Below are positions 8,223 through 15,908 of a stretch of DNA of 64,000 nt, one piece after another. The stretch is from Burkholderia lata (GTDB taxonomy: Bacteria > Pseudomonadota > Gammaproteobacteria > Burkholderiales > Burkholderiaceae). The notes under the pieces are model-generated. The model was not told the DNA's origin. It did not search any database and saw nothing but the letters and a program-made list of their open reading frames with translations. The number at the start of each line of letters is the position of its first letter. Position 1 is the stretch's first letter. The translations under genes and the position numbers were made by a program. The DNA lies in the NCBI RefSeq assembly GCF_000012945.1, contig NC_007510.1, positions 744,001-808,000 of the forward strand. The letters are read 5' to 3'.

Positions 8223-9761
8223 TCAGTCGTCGGAACCGTCCGAGGCGTCCGGTGCCTGCTCGGCAGCACCTTCACCCGGCTTGCGGTTTCGCACGCCGCC
8301 GCGGCGGCGCCGCTTGCGGGGCGATTTTTCCTTCGTGCCGCCCTGCGTGAGCAATGCCTCGCGAGCGGCCGCGTCGCCTTCGATGAAATCCGTCCACCAC
8401 TGTCCGACTTCCGCATCAAGCTCGCCGGATTCGCAGCGTAACAGGAGGAAATCATACCCCGCTCTAAACCTTTGGTGTTCCAGCAGCCGCATCGCGCTGC
8501 GGCCCGAGCGCTTCTCGAGGCGCAGCTGCAGGCCCCAGATCTCGCGCATGTCGGCCGAATAACGCTTGTGGATCGCGAGTTTCTCGGTCTGCATGTCGAG
8601 CACGTCGTCCATCGCGCGATGGAGCGCCGGCACCGGGATTTCGCCTTCGGCCGTGTATTGCTCGAAGCGCTGGCGCATGTCGTGCCACAGCAGCGTCGCG
8701 AACAGGAAGCCCGGCGAGACCGGCTTGCCGGCGCGCACGCGTGCGTCGGTGTTGTTCAGCGCGAGCGTGATGAACTTCTCGCCCTGCGGCTGTTCGAGCA
8801 CGACGTCGAGCAGCGGCAGCAGCCCGTGGTGCAGGCCTTCCTTGCGCAGCTGCGTCAGGCACGCGAGCGCGTGGCCCGACAGCAGCAGCTTCAGCATTTC
8901 GTCGAACAGGCGCGCGGCCGGCACGTTGTTGATCAGGTCGGCGAGCGCGTTGATCGGCTCGCGCGTATGCGGCTCGATCTCGAAACCGAGCTTGGCCGCG
9001 AAGCGCACGACGCGCAGCATCCGCACCGGATCCTCGCGGAAGCGCGTGGCCGGATCGCCGATCATCCGCAACAGGCGGGCGCGCACGTCGGCCATCCCGT
9101 CGTGGTAGTCGAGCACCGTCTGCGTCGACGGGTCGTAGTACATCGCGTTGATCGTGAAGTCGCGGCGCGCGGCGTCTTCGTGCTGCTCGCCCCACACGTT
9201 GTCGCGCAGCACGCGGCCGCTCGCGTCGACCGCGTGCGTGCGGCGATCGAGTTCGTCGCGCTTCAGGCGCTTCGGCGGCTCGGCGGCGGCGGCCTCGGGC
9301 GGCGCATCGACCAGCGCGCGGAACGTCGACACCTCGATCAGCTCCTGGCCGAACTGCACGTGCACGATCTGGAAGCGGCGGCCGATCAGGCGCGCGCGGC
9401 GGAACAGGCGCTGCACCTCGGTCGGCGTTGCATCGGTCGCGACGTCGAAGTCCTTCGGCGCGATGCCGAGCAGCAGGTCGCGTACCGCACCGCCGACGAT
9501 GAAGGCACGGAAGCCCGCCTGCTGCAGCGTGTCGGTCACGCGCACGGCATTCTTCGAAATCAGCGCCGGGTTGATGCCGTGCACGCTGGCCGGCACGACG
9601 GTCGGTTCATGGTTGCTGCGCGGTTTCTTCGCGCCGCCGCCGCGGGCGCCCTTCGGGGCGCGCGGGGTAGCAGGGGCCGCTTCGTCGGCCGGGGCCGTTG
9701 CGGGAGAGGTTTGCTCGGTTTCGTCCTGGCCGAGCAGCTTGCGGATGAATTTTTTGATCAC
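8223..9761 (-). CDS. pcnB: Poly(A) polymerase I
   Basis: A 512-residue class II nucleotidyltransferase. The RNA-binding/head region has FIVGGAVRDLLLG followed by the catalytic DFDVATD (two metal-binding aspartates), then the RRARLIGRRF motif and RDFTINAM, as in PcnB and CCA-adding enzymes. The long C-terminus with a basic KSPRKRRRRGG tail favours poly(A) polymerase over a CCA transferase. It adds 3' poly(A) to RNAs and promotes decay. An alanine/proline-rich low-complexity N-terminal stretch (about 15-50) precedes the catalytic domain. The start is GTG; 5 bp separate it from the HAD gene upstream. Confidence 0.95.
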   Translation of the reverse strand: MIKKFIRKLLGQDETEQTSPATAPADEAAPATPRAPKGARGGGAKKPRSNHEPTVVPASVHGINPALISKNAVRVTDTLQQAGFRAFIVGGAVRDLLLGIAPKDFDVATDATPTEVQRLFRRARLIGRRFQIVHVQFGQELIEVSTFRALVDAPPEAAAAEPPKRLKRDELDRRTHAVDASGRVLRDNVWGEQHEDAARRDFTINAMYYDPSTQTVLDYHDGMADVRARLLRMIGDPATRFREDPVRMLRVVRFAAKLGFEIEPHTREPINALADLINNVPAARLFDEMLKLLLSGHALACLTQLRKEGLHHGLLPLLDVVLEQPQGEKFITLALNNTDARVRAGKPVSPGFLFATLLWHDMRQRFEQYTAEGEIPVPALHRAMDDVLDMQTEKLAIHKRYSADMREIWGLQLRLEKRSGRSAMRLLEHQRFRAGYDFLLLRCESGELDAEVGQWWTDFIEGDAAAREALLTQGGTKEKSPRKRRRRGGVRNRKPGEGAAEQAPDASDGSDD

Positions 9762-9766
9762 GACGT

Positions 9767-10444
9767 TCAGAAGAGATCGAGGATGCGCCAGCCGCGGTTG
9801 CTTGCATGCGCACGCAGCGTGTCGTCAGGGTTGGTCGCGATCGGGTCGGTGACTTTCTCGAGCAACGGGATGTCGTTGTGCGAGTCGCTGTAGAAATAGG
9901 TGTGGGTGAAGTCGCTCCATTGCTTGCCGAGCGACGCGAGCCATGCTTCGGTGCGCACGATCTTGCCTTCGCGATAGCTCGGCGTGCCGGTCGGCCGGCC
10001 CGTGTACGGCGAATCGGGATGCCCGTCGGTCGTTTCGACTTCGCAGGCGATCAGCGTGTCGACGCCGAACGCGGAGGCGATCGGGCGCGTGATGAATTCG
10101 TTGGTTGCCGTCACGACGCAGCACAGGTCGCCAGCATCGAGGTGCTTGCGCACGAGCTCGAGCGCGGCGGGTGTCATTGCGGGCCGGATCACCTCGTGCA
10201 TGTACTGCTCGTGCCATTCGGCGAGCTGCGCGCGCGAATACTTCGCGAGCGGCGTGAGCATCGCCGTGAGGTACGCGTGGATGTCGAGCTTGCCGGCCTT
10301 GTAGTCGGCGAAGAACTGATCGTTCTGACGCGAGAAGCTTTCCGCGTCGACGATGCCGAGCTTCACCATGAAGCGGCCCCATTCGTGGTCGCTATCGGTC
10401 GTGATCAGCGTGTGATCGAGGTCAAAGAGTGCCAGATTAGTCAT
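9767..10444 (-). CDS. HAD-superfamily phosphatase, subfamily IB (SerB-like)
   Basis: A 225-residue HAD hydrolase. Motif I is LFDLDHTLI (nucleophile D8, acid/base D10), motif II VVTATN and motif III with motif IV in YFYSDSHNDIPLLE. The helical cap between motifs I and II is typical of subfamily IB, which includes phosphoserine phosphatase and bacterial histidinol-phosphate phosphatases; the substrate cannot be fixed from sequence. The frame stays open far upstream, but the ATG at 10444 places motif I at the usual distance from the N-terminus and leaves 11 bp to hda. Confidence 0.88.
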   Translation of the reverse strand: MTNLALFDLDHTLITTDSDHEWGRFMVKLGIVDAESFSRQNDQFFADYKAGKLDIHAYLTAMLTPLAKYSRAQLAEWHEQYMHEVIRPAMTPAALELVRKHLDAGDLCCVVTATNEFITRPIASAFGVDTLIACEVETTDGHPDSPYTGRPTGTPSYREGKIVRTEAWLASLGKQWSDFTHTYFYSDSHNDIPLLEKVTDPIATNPDDTLRAHASNRGWRILDLF

Positions 10445-10455
10445 GGAAGCGCATT

Positions 10456-11199
10456 TTACTCGAAGCGGTTCGGGCCCGTGCCCGGTGGTGTGATGTCGTC
10501 GCCGGGACGCGCCAGCATGCGGCGCAGCAACGGCAGCGTGACGGCGCGTTTCTGCTCGAGCGAAAAGCGGTCGAGCGCGTCGAGCAGCGCCATCAGGCTC
10601 GGCATGTCGCGGCGGAAATGGGTCAGCAGGTAGGCGGCGATGTCGTCGGTGAGCGCGATCCCGCGCTCCTTCGCCGCGAGCTTGAGCACGGCGATCTTGC
10701 CGGCGTCGGACGGCGGCGACAGGTGGAACACGAGCCCCCAGCCGAGGCGCGTGCGGAGATCCTCGCGCACGTCGAGCGCGAGCGGCGCCGCGGGCCCTGC
10801 CGCGACGAACGCGCTCGACGGGTGCGCGCGCACTTCGTTGAACAGGTTGAACAGCGCGACCTGCTGCGTGTCGCTCATCCGGTCGCAGTCGTCGATCGCG
10901 TAGATGCCGATGCGCGGGTCGAACGTGAACGCGCCGAGCGGGCTCTGCGGCGTCAGGTAGCGCGCATAGCCGTACGACGCATCGCTCACGAGCGCCTGCA
11001 GCAGGTGGGTGCGGCCGCAGCCGGGCTCGCCCCAGATGTAGAACGACCGATCCGGCACCGGGCCCGCCGCGAGCGCGAGGTCGAGCTTCTGCAGGCGCGA
11101 GATGAGCTCGTCGTTCTCCTCGTTCATGATGAAGTTGTCGAACGTGGCGGGCGGCGGCGTGCCGAGATCGAGCGTCAGTTGACGGGACACAACAGTCAC
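10456..11199 (-). CDS. hda: DnaA regulatory inactivator Hda
   Basis: About 247 residues, a single AAA+ ATPase domain related to DnaA domain III without the DNA-binding domain. The N-terminal RQLTLDLG clamp-binding motif fits recruitment to the beta sliding clamp. The Walker A-like loop is GEPGCGRTHLL, with arginine for lysine as is usual in Hda, and Walker B is YAIDDCDRM. It promotes DnaA-ATP hydrolysis after replication starts. The start is uncertain: GTG codons at 11199 and 11190 both precede RQLTLDLG closely and neither has a good ribosome site; an ATG at 11241 would add 14 non-conserved residues. Confidence 0.9.
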   Translation of the reverse strand: MTVVSRQLTLDLGTPPPATFDNFIMNEENDELISRLQKLDLALAAGPVPDRSFYIWGEPGCGRTHLLQALVSDASYGYARYLTPQSPLGAFTFDPRIGIYAIDDCDRMSDTQQVALFNLFNEVRAHPSSAFVAAGPAAPLALDVREDLRTRLGWGLVFHLSPPSDAGKIAVLKLAAKERGIALTDDIAAYLLTHFRRDMPSLMALLDALDRFSLEQKRAVTLPLLRRMLARPGDDITPPGTGPNRFE

Positions 11200-11402
11200 A
11201 ATGCGGGTCGGTTGAAAATATGCGCGCCGTACGCCGGGCACGCGCCGGGAACTGCGTCTTCACGGGCTTCACGCGCGACCGCACGCACGGCGCCGCGCCG
11301 GTTTCGGCGCGGTTCGCTCGGCGATGAAAACGGGGACGTGTTGACCAAGATGCAATCCCTGACGATTCGGTGCTGGGAATTCCGGCCAACGGGCCGGCTT
11401 CG

Positions 11403-11421
11403 GGTAAAATCGCATTTTACC
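11403..11421. promoter_or_regulatory. Palindrome overlapping the likely purM -10 region
   Basis: GGTAAAAT-CGC-ATTTTACC, a perfect 8-bp inverted repeat with a 3-bp centre, 19 bp before the purM start codon. TAAAAT (11405-11410) is a good -10 hexamer, so the palindrome may be an operator on the promoter. No clear -35 is visible. The remaining hda-purM spacer (11200-11440) shows nothing else I recognise. Confidence 0.45.
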
Positions 11422-11440
11422 GACCTTCTCGCATTCCCCC

Positions 11441-12496
11441 ATGAATCCTCCGAAATCCGCTCCTGACGCTCAGGGTCTGTCCTATCGCGACGCAGGTGTC
11501 GACATCGACGCGGGCGACGCGCTCATCGACAAGATCAAGCCTTTTGCGAAGAAAACCCTGCGCGACGGCGTGCTCGGCGGCATCGGCGGGTTCGGCGCGC
11601 TGTTCGAAGTGCCGAAGAAGTACAAGGAGCCCGTGCTCGTGTCGGGTACCGACGGCGTGGGCACCAAGCTCAAGCTGGCGTTTCATCTGAACAAACACGA
11701 CACCGTCGGCCAGGATCTCGTCGCGATGAGCGTGAACGACATCCTCGTGCAGGGCGCCGAGCCGCTGTTCTTCCTCGACTACTTCGCGTGCGGCAAGCTC
11801 GACGTCGACACCGCGGCAACGGTCGTCAAGGGCATCGCGCAGGGTTGCGAACTGTCGGGCTGCGCGCTGATCGGCGGTGAAACGGCCGAAATGCCGGGCA
11901 TGTACCCGGACGGCGAATACGACCTGGCAGGCTTCGCGGTCGGCGCGGTCGAGAAGAGCAAGATCATCGACGGCAGCACGATCGCCGAAGGCGACGTGGT
12001 GCTGGGCCTCGCATCGAGCGGCATCCACTCGAACGGCTTCTCGCTCGTGCGCAAGATCATCGAGCGCGCGAACCCCGACCTGTCGGCCGATTTCCACGGC
12101 CGCTCGCTGGCCGACGCGCTGATGGCGCCGACCCGCATCTACGTGAAGCCGCTGCTCGCGCTGATGCAGAAGCTGACGGTGAAGGGCATGGCGCACATCA
12201 CGGGCGGCGGTCTCGTCGAGAACATTCCGCGCGTGCTGCGCGAAGGCCTCACCGCCGAGCTCGACCAGGACGCATGGCCGCTGCCGCCGCTGTTCAAGTG
12301 GCTGCAGGAGCACGGCGGTGTTGCCGATGCGGAAATGCACCGCGTGTTCAACTGCGGCATCGGCATGGCCGTGATCGTGTCGGCGGCCGATGCCGACGCA
12401 GCGATCGCCGACCTGACCGCCGCCGGCGAACAGGTGTGGAAGATCGGTACCGTGCGTGCGACCCGCGAAGGCGAGGCGCAGACGGTCGTGGTCTGA
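11441..12496 (+). CDS. purM: Phosphoribosylformylglycinamidine cyclo-ligase (AIR synthetase)
   Basis: A 351-residue PurM. It closes the imidazole ring of FGAM with ATP to give AIR in de novo purine synthesis. The N-terminal [14 protein letters not shown], the nucleotide motif [10 protein letters not shown], the catalytic [10 protein letters not shown] and the Mg/ATP segment [19 protein letters not shown] are all present, and the C-terminal domain has [13 protein letters not shown]. It is a single gene with its own promoter palindrome upstream and a terminator directly downstream. Confidence 0.99.
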   Translation: MNPPKSAPDAQGLSYRDAGVDIDAGDALIDKIKPFAKKTLRDGVLGGIGGFGALFEVPKKYKEPVLVSGTDGVGTKLKLAFHLNKHDTVGQDLVAMSVNDILVQGAEPLFFLDYFACGKLDVDTAATVVKGIAQGCELSGCALIGGETAEMPGMYPDGEYDLAGFAVGAVEKSKIIDGSTIAEGDVVLGLASSGIHSNGFSLVRKIIERANPDLSADFHGRSLADALMAPTRIYVKPLLALMQKLTVKGMAHITGGGLVENIPRVLREGLTAELDQDAWPLPPLFKWLQEHGGVADAEMHRVFNCGIGMAVIVSAADADAAIADLTAAGEQVWKIGTVRATREGEAQTVVV

Positions 12497-12524
12497 CGCG
12501 CTGCCAGCAGCAGATGCAGCAAGG

Positions 12525-12560
12525 AAAGCCGCCCGGAGTCGATCCGGGCGGCTTTTTTTT
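12525..12560 (+). terminator. Intrinsic terminator of purM
   Basis: A 13-bp perfect stem, AAAGCCGCCCGGA (12525-12537) and its complement (12543-12555), with a 5-nt loop, followed by eight T residues. It starts 28 bp after the purM stop. Confidence 0.92.
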
Positions 12561-12608
12561 CGGGCGTTGCGTGGCATGCGGGCGCGCGCCGATGAAGGAG
12601 GGACGACG

Positions 12609-13004
12609 ATGACCGAAGACGAACGCGCAATCCGCGAGCTCGTGGACAACTGGTTCGTGTCGAGCCGCCGCGGTGATCTGGCAACCGTGCTCGACCTGAT
12701 CGCCGACGACGCGATCTTCATGGTGGCCGGCAAGCCGCCGTTCGACAAGGCGGCGTTTGCGGCCGCGTCGCGTGACGCGAATGCCGGGGGCGGCAACGCG
12801 CCGCAGATCGACGGCCGCTACCGGATCGACGAGTTGCGCGTGTTGGGCGACTGGGCGTACATGCGCAATTTCATCGAGATCGAGGCGACCCCGCCGGGCG
12901 GCGAGATGATCCGCCGGTCGGGCCATACGCTGACGATCTTCCGCAAGGCCGACGGCCGCTGGCAACTCGTGCGCGACGCGAATCTCGTGACGCTCGCGCA
13001 TTGA
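12609..13004 (+). CDS. SnoaL-like / SgcJ-type small protein (NTF2 fold)
   Basis: A 131-residue protein of the NTF2-like fold, matching the pattern of SgcJ/EcaC or DUF4440-type proteins: IRELVDNWFVSSRRGDL near the N-terminus, LIADDAIFMVAG in the first strand and a W-L-V-R-DAN C-terminal strand. Such proteins include small enzymes and stress proteins, so the function is open. The ATG at 12609 has a strong AAGGAGG site 7 bp upstream, which decides the start; the frame continues upstream into the purM terminator. No operon partner on this strand. Confidence 0.8.
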   Translation: MTEDERAIRELVDNWFVSSRRGDLATVLDLIADDAIFMVAGKPPFDKAAFAAASRDANAGGGNAPQIDGRYRIDELRVLGDWAYMRNFIEIEATPPGGEMIRRSGHTLTIFRKADGRWQLVRDANLVTLAH

Positions 13005-13038
13005 ATCCGGCGGTGGGCGTGGCGATACCCGCCGGCGC

Positions 13039-14232
13039 TCATGCAGACGGCCGTGTCGCGCCCGCTGGCCGCGCACCGGCCAGCAACGGCGGGACGAGCA
13101 GATAAAGCAGCGCGGCCGCGGCCCAGACGAGCCCCGGCCACGTCGCGCGTGTCGCCGCATAGGTCGCGGTGACGACCAGCGGCCCCGCGACGCCGATCAG
13201 GCTCGCCACGCTCGCGAGTGCGCCTTGCAGTTCGCCCTGGCGCGCATCGTCGACCTGTCGCGCGAGCATCGCCTGCAGGGCCGGCAGCGTCATCCCGCCC
13301 GCCGCGAACAGCGGCAGCAGCGCGAACGGCACCCACGCGGCGGTCGCGAATGCAATCGCCGCGAGCCCGAGCGCGTCGCCCGCGAGGCCCAGTGCGAGTG
13401 CGCGACGCTCGCCGAGCCGGGCGATCAGCGGACCGATCGCGAATGCCTGCGCGAGTGCGTGGCACGCGCCGTAGCCTGCCAGCGACAGCCCCGCGATCGG
13501 CGTCGACCAGCCGAAATGCTCCTGGCCGTACAGGATCCACAGCGTCGCGGGTGCCTGCGACACCAGCGCCACGATCACGTAAATGCCGATCAGCGGCGCG
13601 AGCGCCGGTGCGCCGCTCAGCCGGCGCAGGCTGGCGAACGGGTTGAGCGCGCCGACCGCATGGCCTTCGCGGGCCGAACGCGGCCGCGATTCCGGCAGCG
13701 CGCGCCAGACGAGCGCAAGGTTGAGCGCGTTGAGCACGGCGGCCGCGACGAACGGCGCGCGCACATGCAGCGCGCCGAGCAGGCCGCCGATCAACGGGCC
13801 CGCGATGAAGCCGATACCCATCATCGCGCCGAGCTGGCCGAAGCGTCGTGCGCGATCGGGCTCGGCGGTGACGTCGGTGACATAGGCCGTCGCGACCGCG
13901 ACGTTCGCGCCGGTGATGCCCGCGATCAGCCGCCCCACGTAAAGCCACGCGAGTGTCGGCGCGAGCGCCATCAGCAGGTAGTCGAGCGCGGCGCCCGCCA
14001 GCGACACGAGCAGGACGGGCCTGCGGCCGAAGCGGTCGCTCAGCGCGCCGAGCAGCGGCGCGCACAGGAACTGCGCGAACGCGTACAGCGCGAGCAGGAT
14101 CCCGTAATGGGTGTCGGTGCTGCCTGCGCTGGCGAGCGAGTGCAGCAGCCCCGGCAGGATCGGCATCACGATCCCGACGCCGATCGCGTCGAGCAGGACC
14201 GTGGCCAGGATGGCAATCAGGGACGGATTCAA
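13039..14232 (-). CDS. tetA: TetA-like tetracycline/H+ antiporter (MFS)
   Basis: A 397-residue major facilitator protein of 12 predicted membrane helices. It shows the class-B/C tetracycline-pump pattern: the N-terminal LLDAIGVGIVMPILP, loop 2-3 motif DRFGRRPVLL with the essential aspartate, a GRLIAGITGAN segment and a GFIAGPLIGG segment. It should export drug against protons at the inner membrane. The start is TTG at 14232; this gives an N-terminus that lines up with Tn10-type TetA (MN-x5-A-x3-LLDA-G-G), and no closer ATG exists. It is transcribed divergently from tetR, with two tet operators between. Tetracycline as substrate is inferred from pump and operator together. Confidence 0.88.
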   Translation of the reverse strand: MNPSLIAILATVLLDAIGVGIVMPILPGLLHSLASAGSTDTHYGILLALYAFAQFLCAPLLGALSDRFGRRPVLLVSLAGAALDYLLMALAPTLAWLYVGRLIAGITGANVAVATAYVTDVTAEPDRARRFGQLGAMMGIGFIAGPLIGGLLGALHVRAPFVAAAVLNALNLALVWRALPESRPRSAREGHAVGALNPFASLRRLSGAPALAPLIGIYVIVALVSQAPATLWILYGQEHFGWSTPIAGLSLAGYGACHALAQAFAIGPLIARLGERRALALGLAGDALGLAAIAFATAAWVPFALLPLFAAGGMTLPALQAMLARQVDDARQGELQGALASVASLIGVAGPLVVTATYAATRATWPGLVWAAAALLYLLVPPLLAGARPAGATRPSA

Positions 14233-14239
14233 GAGTGTG

Positions 14240-14258
14240 ACTCTATCGGTGATAGAGT
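14240..14258. promoter_or_regulatory. tetO1-like operator
   Basis: ACTCTATCGGTGATAGAGT, a 19-bp near-perfect palindrome. It equals the Tn10 tetO1 sequence as I know it except for the two central bases before TGATAGAG (GG instead of AT). It lies 8 bp upstream of the tetA start codon and would cover the tetA leader. Confidence 0.9.
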
Positions 14259-14277
14259 GGCGATTATTCCACAGCTT

Positions 14278-14296
14278 TCCCTATCGGTGATAGAGA
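14278..14296. promoter_or_regulatory. tetO2-like operator overlapping the tetR start
   Basis: TCCCTATCGGTGATAGAGA, differing from Tn10 tetO2 at one base (G for A at position 9). Its last base is the A of the tetR start codon, so the operator covers the tetR initiation region. Gap to the other operator is 19 bp. Confidence 0.9.
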
Positions 14297-14928
14297 TGAA
14301 GGACACAGGGGCGCGGCTGACGCGCGACACGGTACTGCGCGCGGCGCTCGAACTGCTCGACGAAGTCGGCATCGACGGGCTGTCGACACGGAAGCTCGCC
14401 GAGCGGCTCGGCGTGCAGTCGCCGACGCTTTACTGGCATTTCCGGAACAAGGGCGAACTGCTCGACGCGATGGCCGAGGCGATCATGCTCGAGCGTCACG
14501 ATGCGTCGCTGCCGCGGCCGGGCGAAGCGTGGGATGCGTGGCTTTTAGACAACGCGCGCAGTTTCCGTCGCGCGCTGCTGGCCTATCGCGACGGCGCGCG
14601 CCTGCATGCCGGCACGCGGCCGCGCGCGCTGCATTTCAGCTCGATTGAACGCAAGGTTGCGCTGCTCGGCGACGCGGGTTTCGCGCCGGACGAGGCGGTC
14701 GACGTGATGTATGCGCTGGGCCGCTTCGTGGTCGGATGGGTGCTGGAAGAGCAGGCGGAATCAAGCGACGAAGCCGCTGCGCCGCTACCGGACGCGGCCG
14801 AGTACCCGTTGCTTGCCAAGGGCTGGGCCGCGCTGCGCGGGCGCAGCGGCGACGACGCGTTCGAGCGCGGCGTCGCGTGGATCGTAGACGGCGCCCGCGC
14901 GCGCCTGGCAGCGCGCGAGCGCGGCTGA
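14296..14928 (+). CDS. tetR: Tetracycline repressor TetR
   Basis: A 210-residue repressor of the true tetracycline-responsive class, not just the wider TetR family. The helix-turn-helix (about 25-55) reads LSTRKLAERLGVQSPTLYWH, with the PTLYWH recognition helix of Tn10 TetR. The ligand pocket residues known from TetR are kept: the H after MLER, the N in DNARSFR, H in RLHAGTRP with the following T-R-P, and the E in VLEEQ. It would bind the two operators and release them on binding tetracycline-Mg. The ATG is taken because it matches the N-terminus of TetR, although the frame is open far upstream; the mRNA would be almost leaderless and has no clear ribosome site. Confidence 0.92.
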   Translation: MKDTGARLTRDTVLRAALELLDEVGIDGLSTRKLAERLGVQSPTLYWHFRNKGELLDAMAEAIMLERHDASLPRPGEAWDAWLLDNARSFRRALLAYRDGARLHAGTRPRALHFSSIERKVALLGDAGFAPDEAVDVMYALGRFVVGWVLEEQAESSDEAAAPLPDAAEYPLLAKGWAALRGRSGDDAFERGVAWIVDGARARLAARERG

Positions 14929-14933
14929 CGCGG

Positions 14934-15908
14934 TCAGCCCGGCGTGCTGCCGTCGAGCACGCGTTCGAGCGCGTCGAGTGCGCGGGCCGTCGAGTCCGGT
15001 GCGATGCAGTCGACGACGATCCGCTCCGGCATCGCGCGCAGCCAGGTGATCTGGCGCTTGCAGAGCTGGCGCGTCGCGAAGATGCCCTTGTCGCGCATCG
15101 TCCGGTAGTCGGTGTCGCCGTCGAGGAATTCCCACGCCTGCCGGTAGCCGACGCAGCGCATCGACGGCAGGTCGGGATGGAGGTCCTCGCGTCGGCGCAG
15201 TCGCTCGACTTCGTCGATGAAGCCTGCGTCTAGCATCGCGTCGAAGCGCTGTGCGATCCGTTTGTGCAGTACCGCGCGATCCGACGGTTCGAGCGCGACC
15301 GGCACGAAGCGGTAAGCGGCGGCCGCATCGTCCGTGCGGCGCGGCGCGGCGAGCAGTACCGACATCGGCTGCCCGCTCAGCATGAACACTTCGAGCGCCC
15401 GCTGGATCCGCTGCGAGTCGTTCGGCGCGAGCCGTGCGGCCGTGTCGGGATCGACTTGCGCGAGCCGCGCGTGCAGCGCGGGCCAGCCGTCACGCTCGGC
15501 TTCGGCATCGAGTGTCGCGCGCACATCCGGATCGGCGCCTGGCAGGTCGTTGAGCCCCTGCGTCAGCGCCTTGTAGTACAGCATCGTGCCGCCCGCGAGC
15601 AGCGGTGTGCGGCCACGCGCGGCGATCTCGCCGATCAGGCGCAGCGTGTCCGCGCGGAAGCTCGCGGCCGAATACGCGTCGGCCGGATCGATGATGTCGA
15701 TCAGGTGATGCGGCACGCTCGCGCGCTCGTCGCGCGAAGGCTTCGCGGTGCCGATATCCATGTCGCGGTAGACGAGCGCCGAATCGACGCTGACGATCTC
15801 GATCGGGCGGCGCGCGGCGAGCGCCAGCGCCGCGGCCGTCTTGCCCGATGCGGTGGGGCCGAGCAGGCAGGCGATCGTCGTCGGGCTGGCGTGCGGTGCC
15901 GCGCTCAT
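14934..15908 (-). CDS. miaA: tRNA dimethylallyltransferase
   Basis: A 324-residue MiaA, which puts an isopentenyl group on A37 of tRNAs reading UNN codons. The P-loop [11 protein letters not shown] is near the N-terminus, followed by [18 protein letters not shown] and HHLIDI; the [10 protein letters not shown] segment is typical. The ATG at 15908 overlaps the mutL stop as ATGA, and an upstream start would extend into mutL, so I use this one. Co-transcription with mutL is the order seen in many proteobacteria. Confidence 0.97.
   Translation of the reverse strand: MSAAPHASPTTIACLLGPTASGKTAAALALAARRPIEIVSVDSALVYRDMDIGTAKPSRDERASVPHHLIDIIDPADAYSAASFRADTLRLIGEIAARGRTPLLAGGTMLYYKALTQGLNDLPGADPDVRATLDAEAERDGWPALHARLAQVDPDTAARLAPNDSQRIQRALEVFMLSGQPMSVLLAAPRRTDDAAAAYRFVPVALEPSDRAVLHKRIAQRFDAMLDAGFIDEVERLRRREDLHPDLPSMRCVGYRQAWEFLDGDTDYRTMRDKGIFATRQLCKRQITWLRAMPERIVVDCIAPDSTARALDALERVLDGSTPG

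Noticed and set aside
13225..14295. A 357-codon extension of the tetR frame upstream of its ATG
   Set aside because: It is antisense to tetA, runs through both operators and has no family similarity; TetR N-terminus aligns at 14296.
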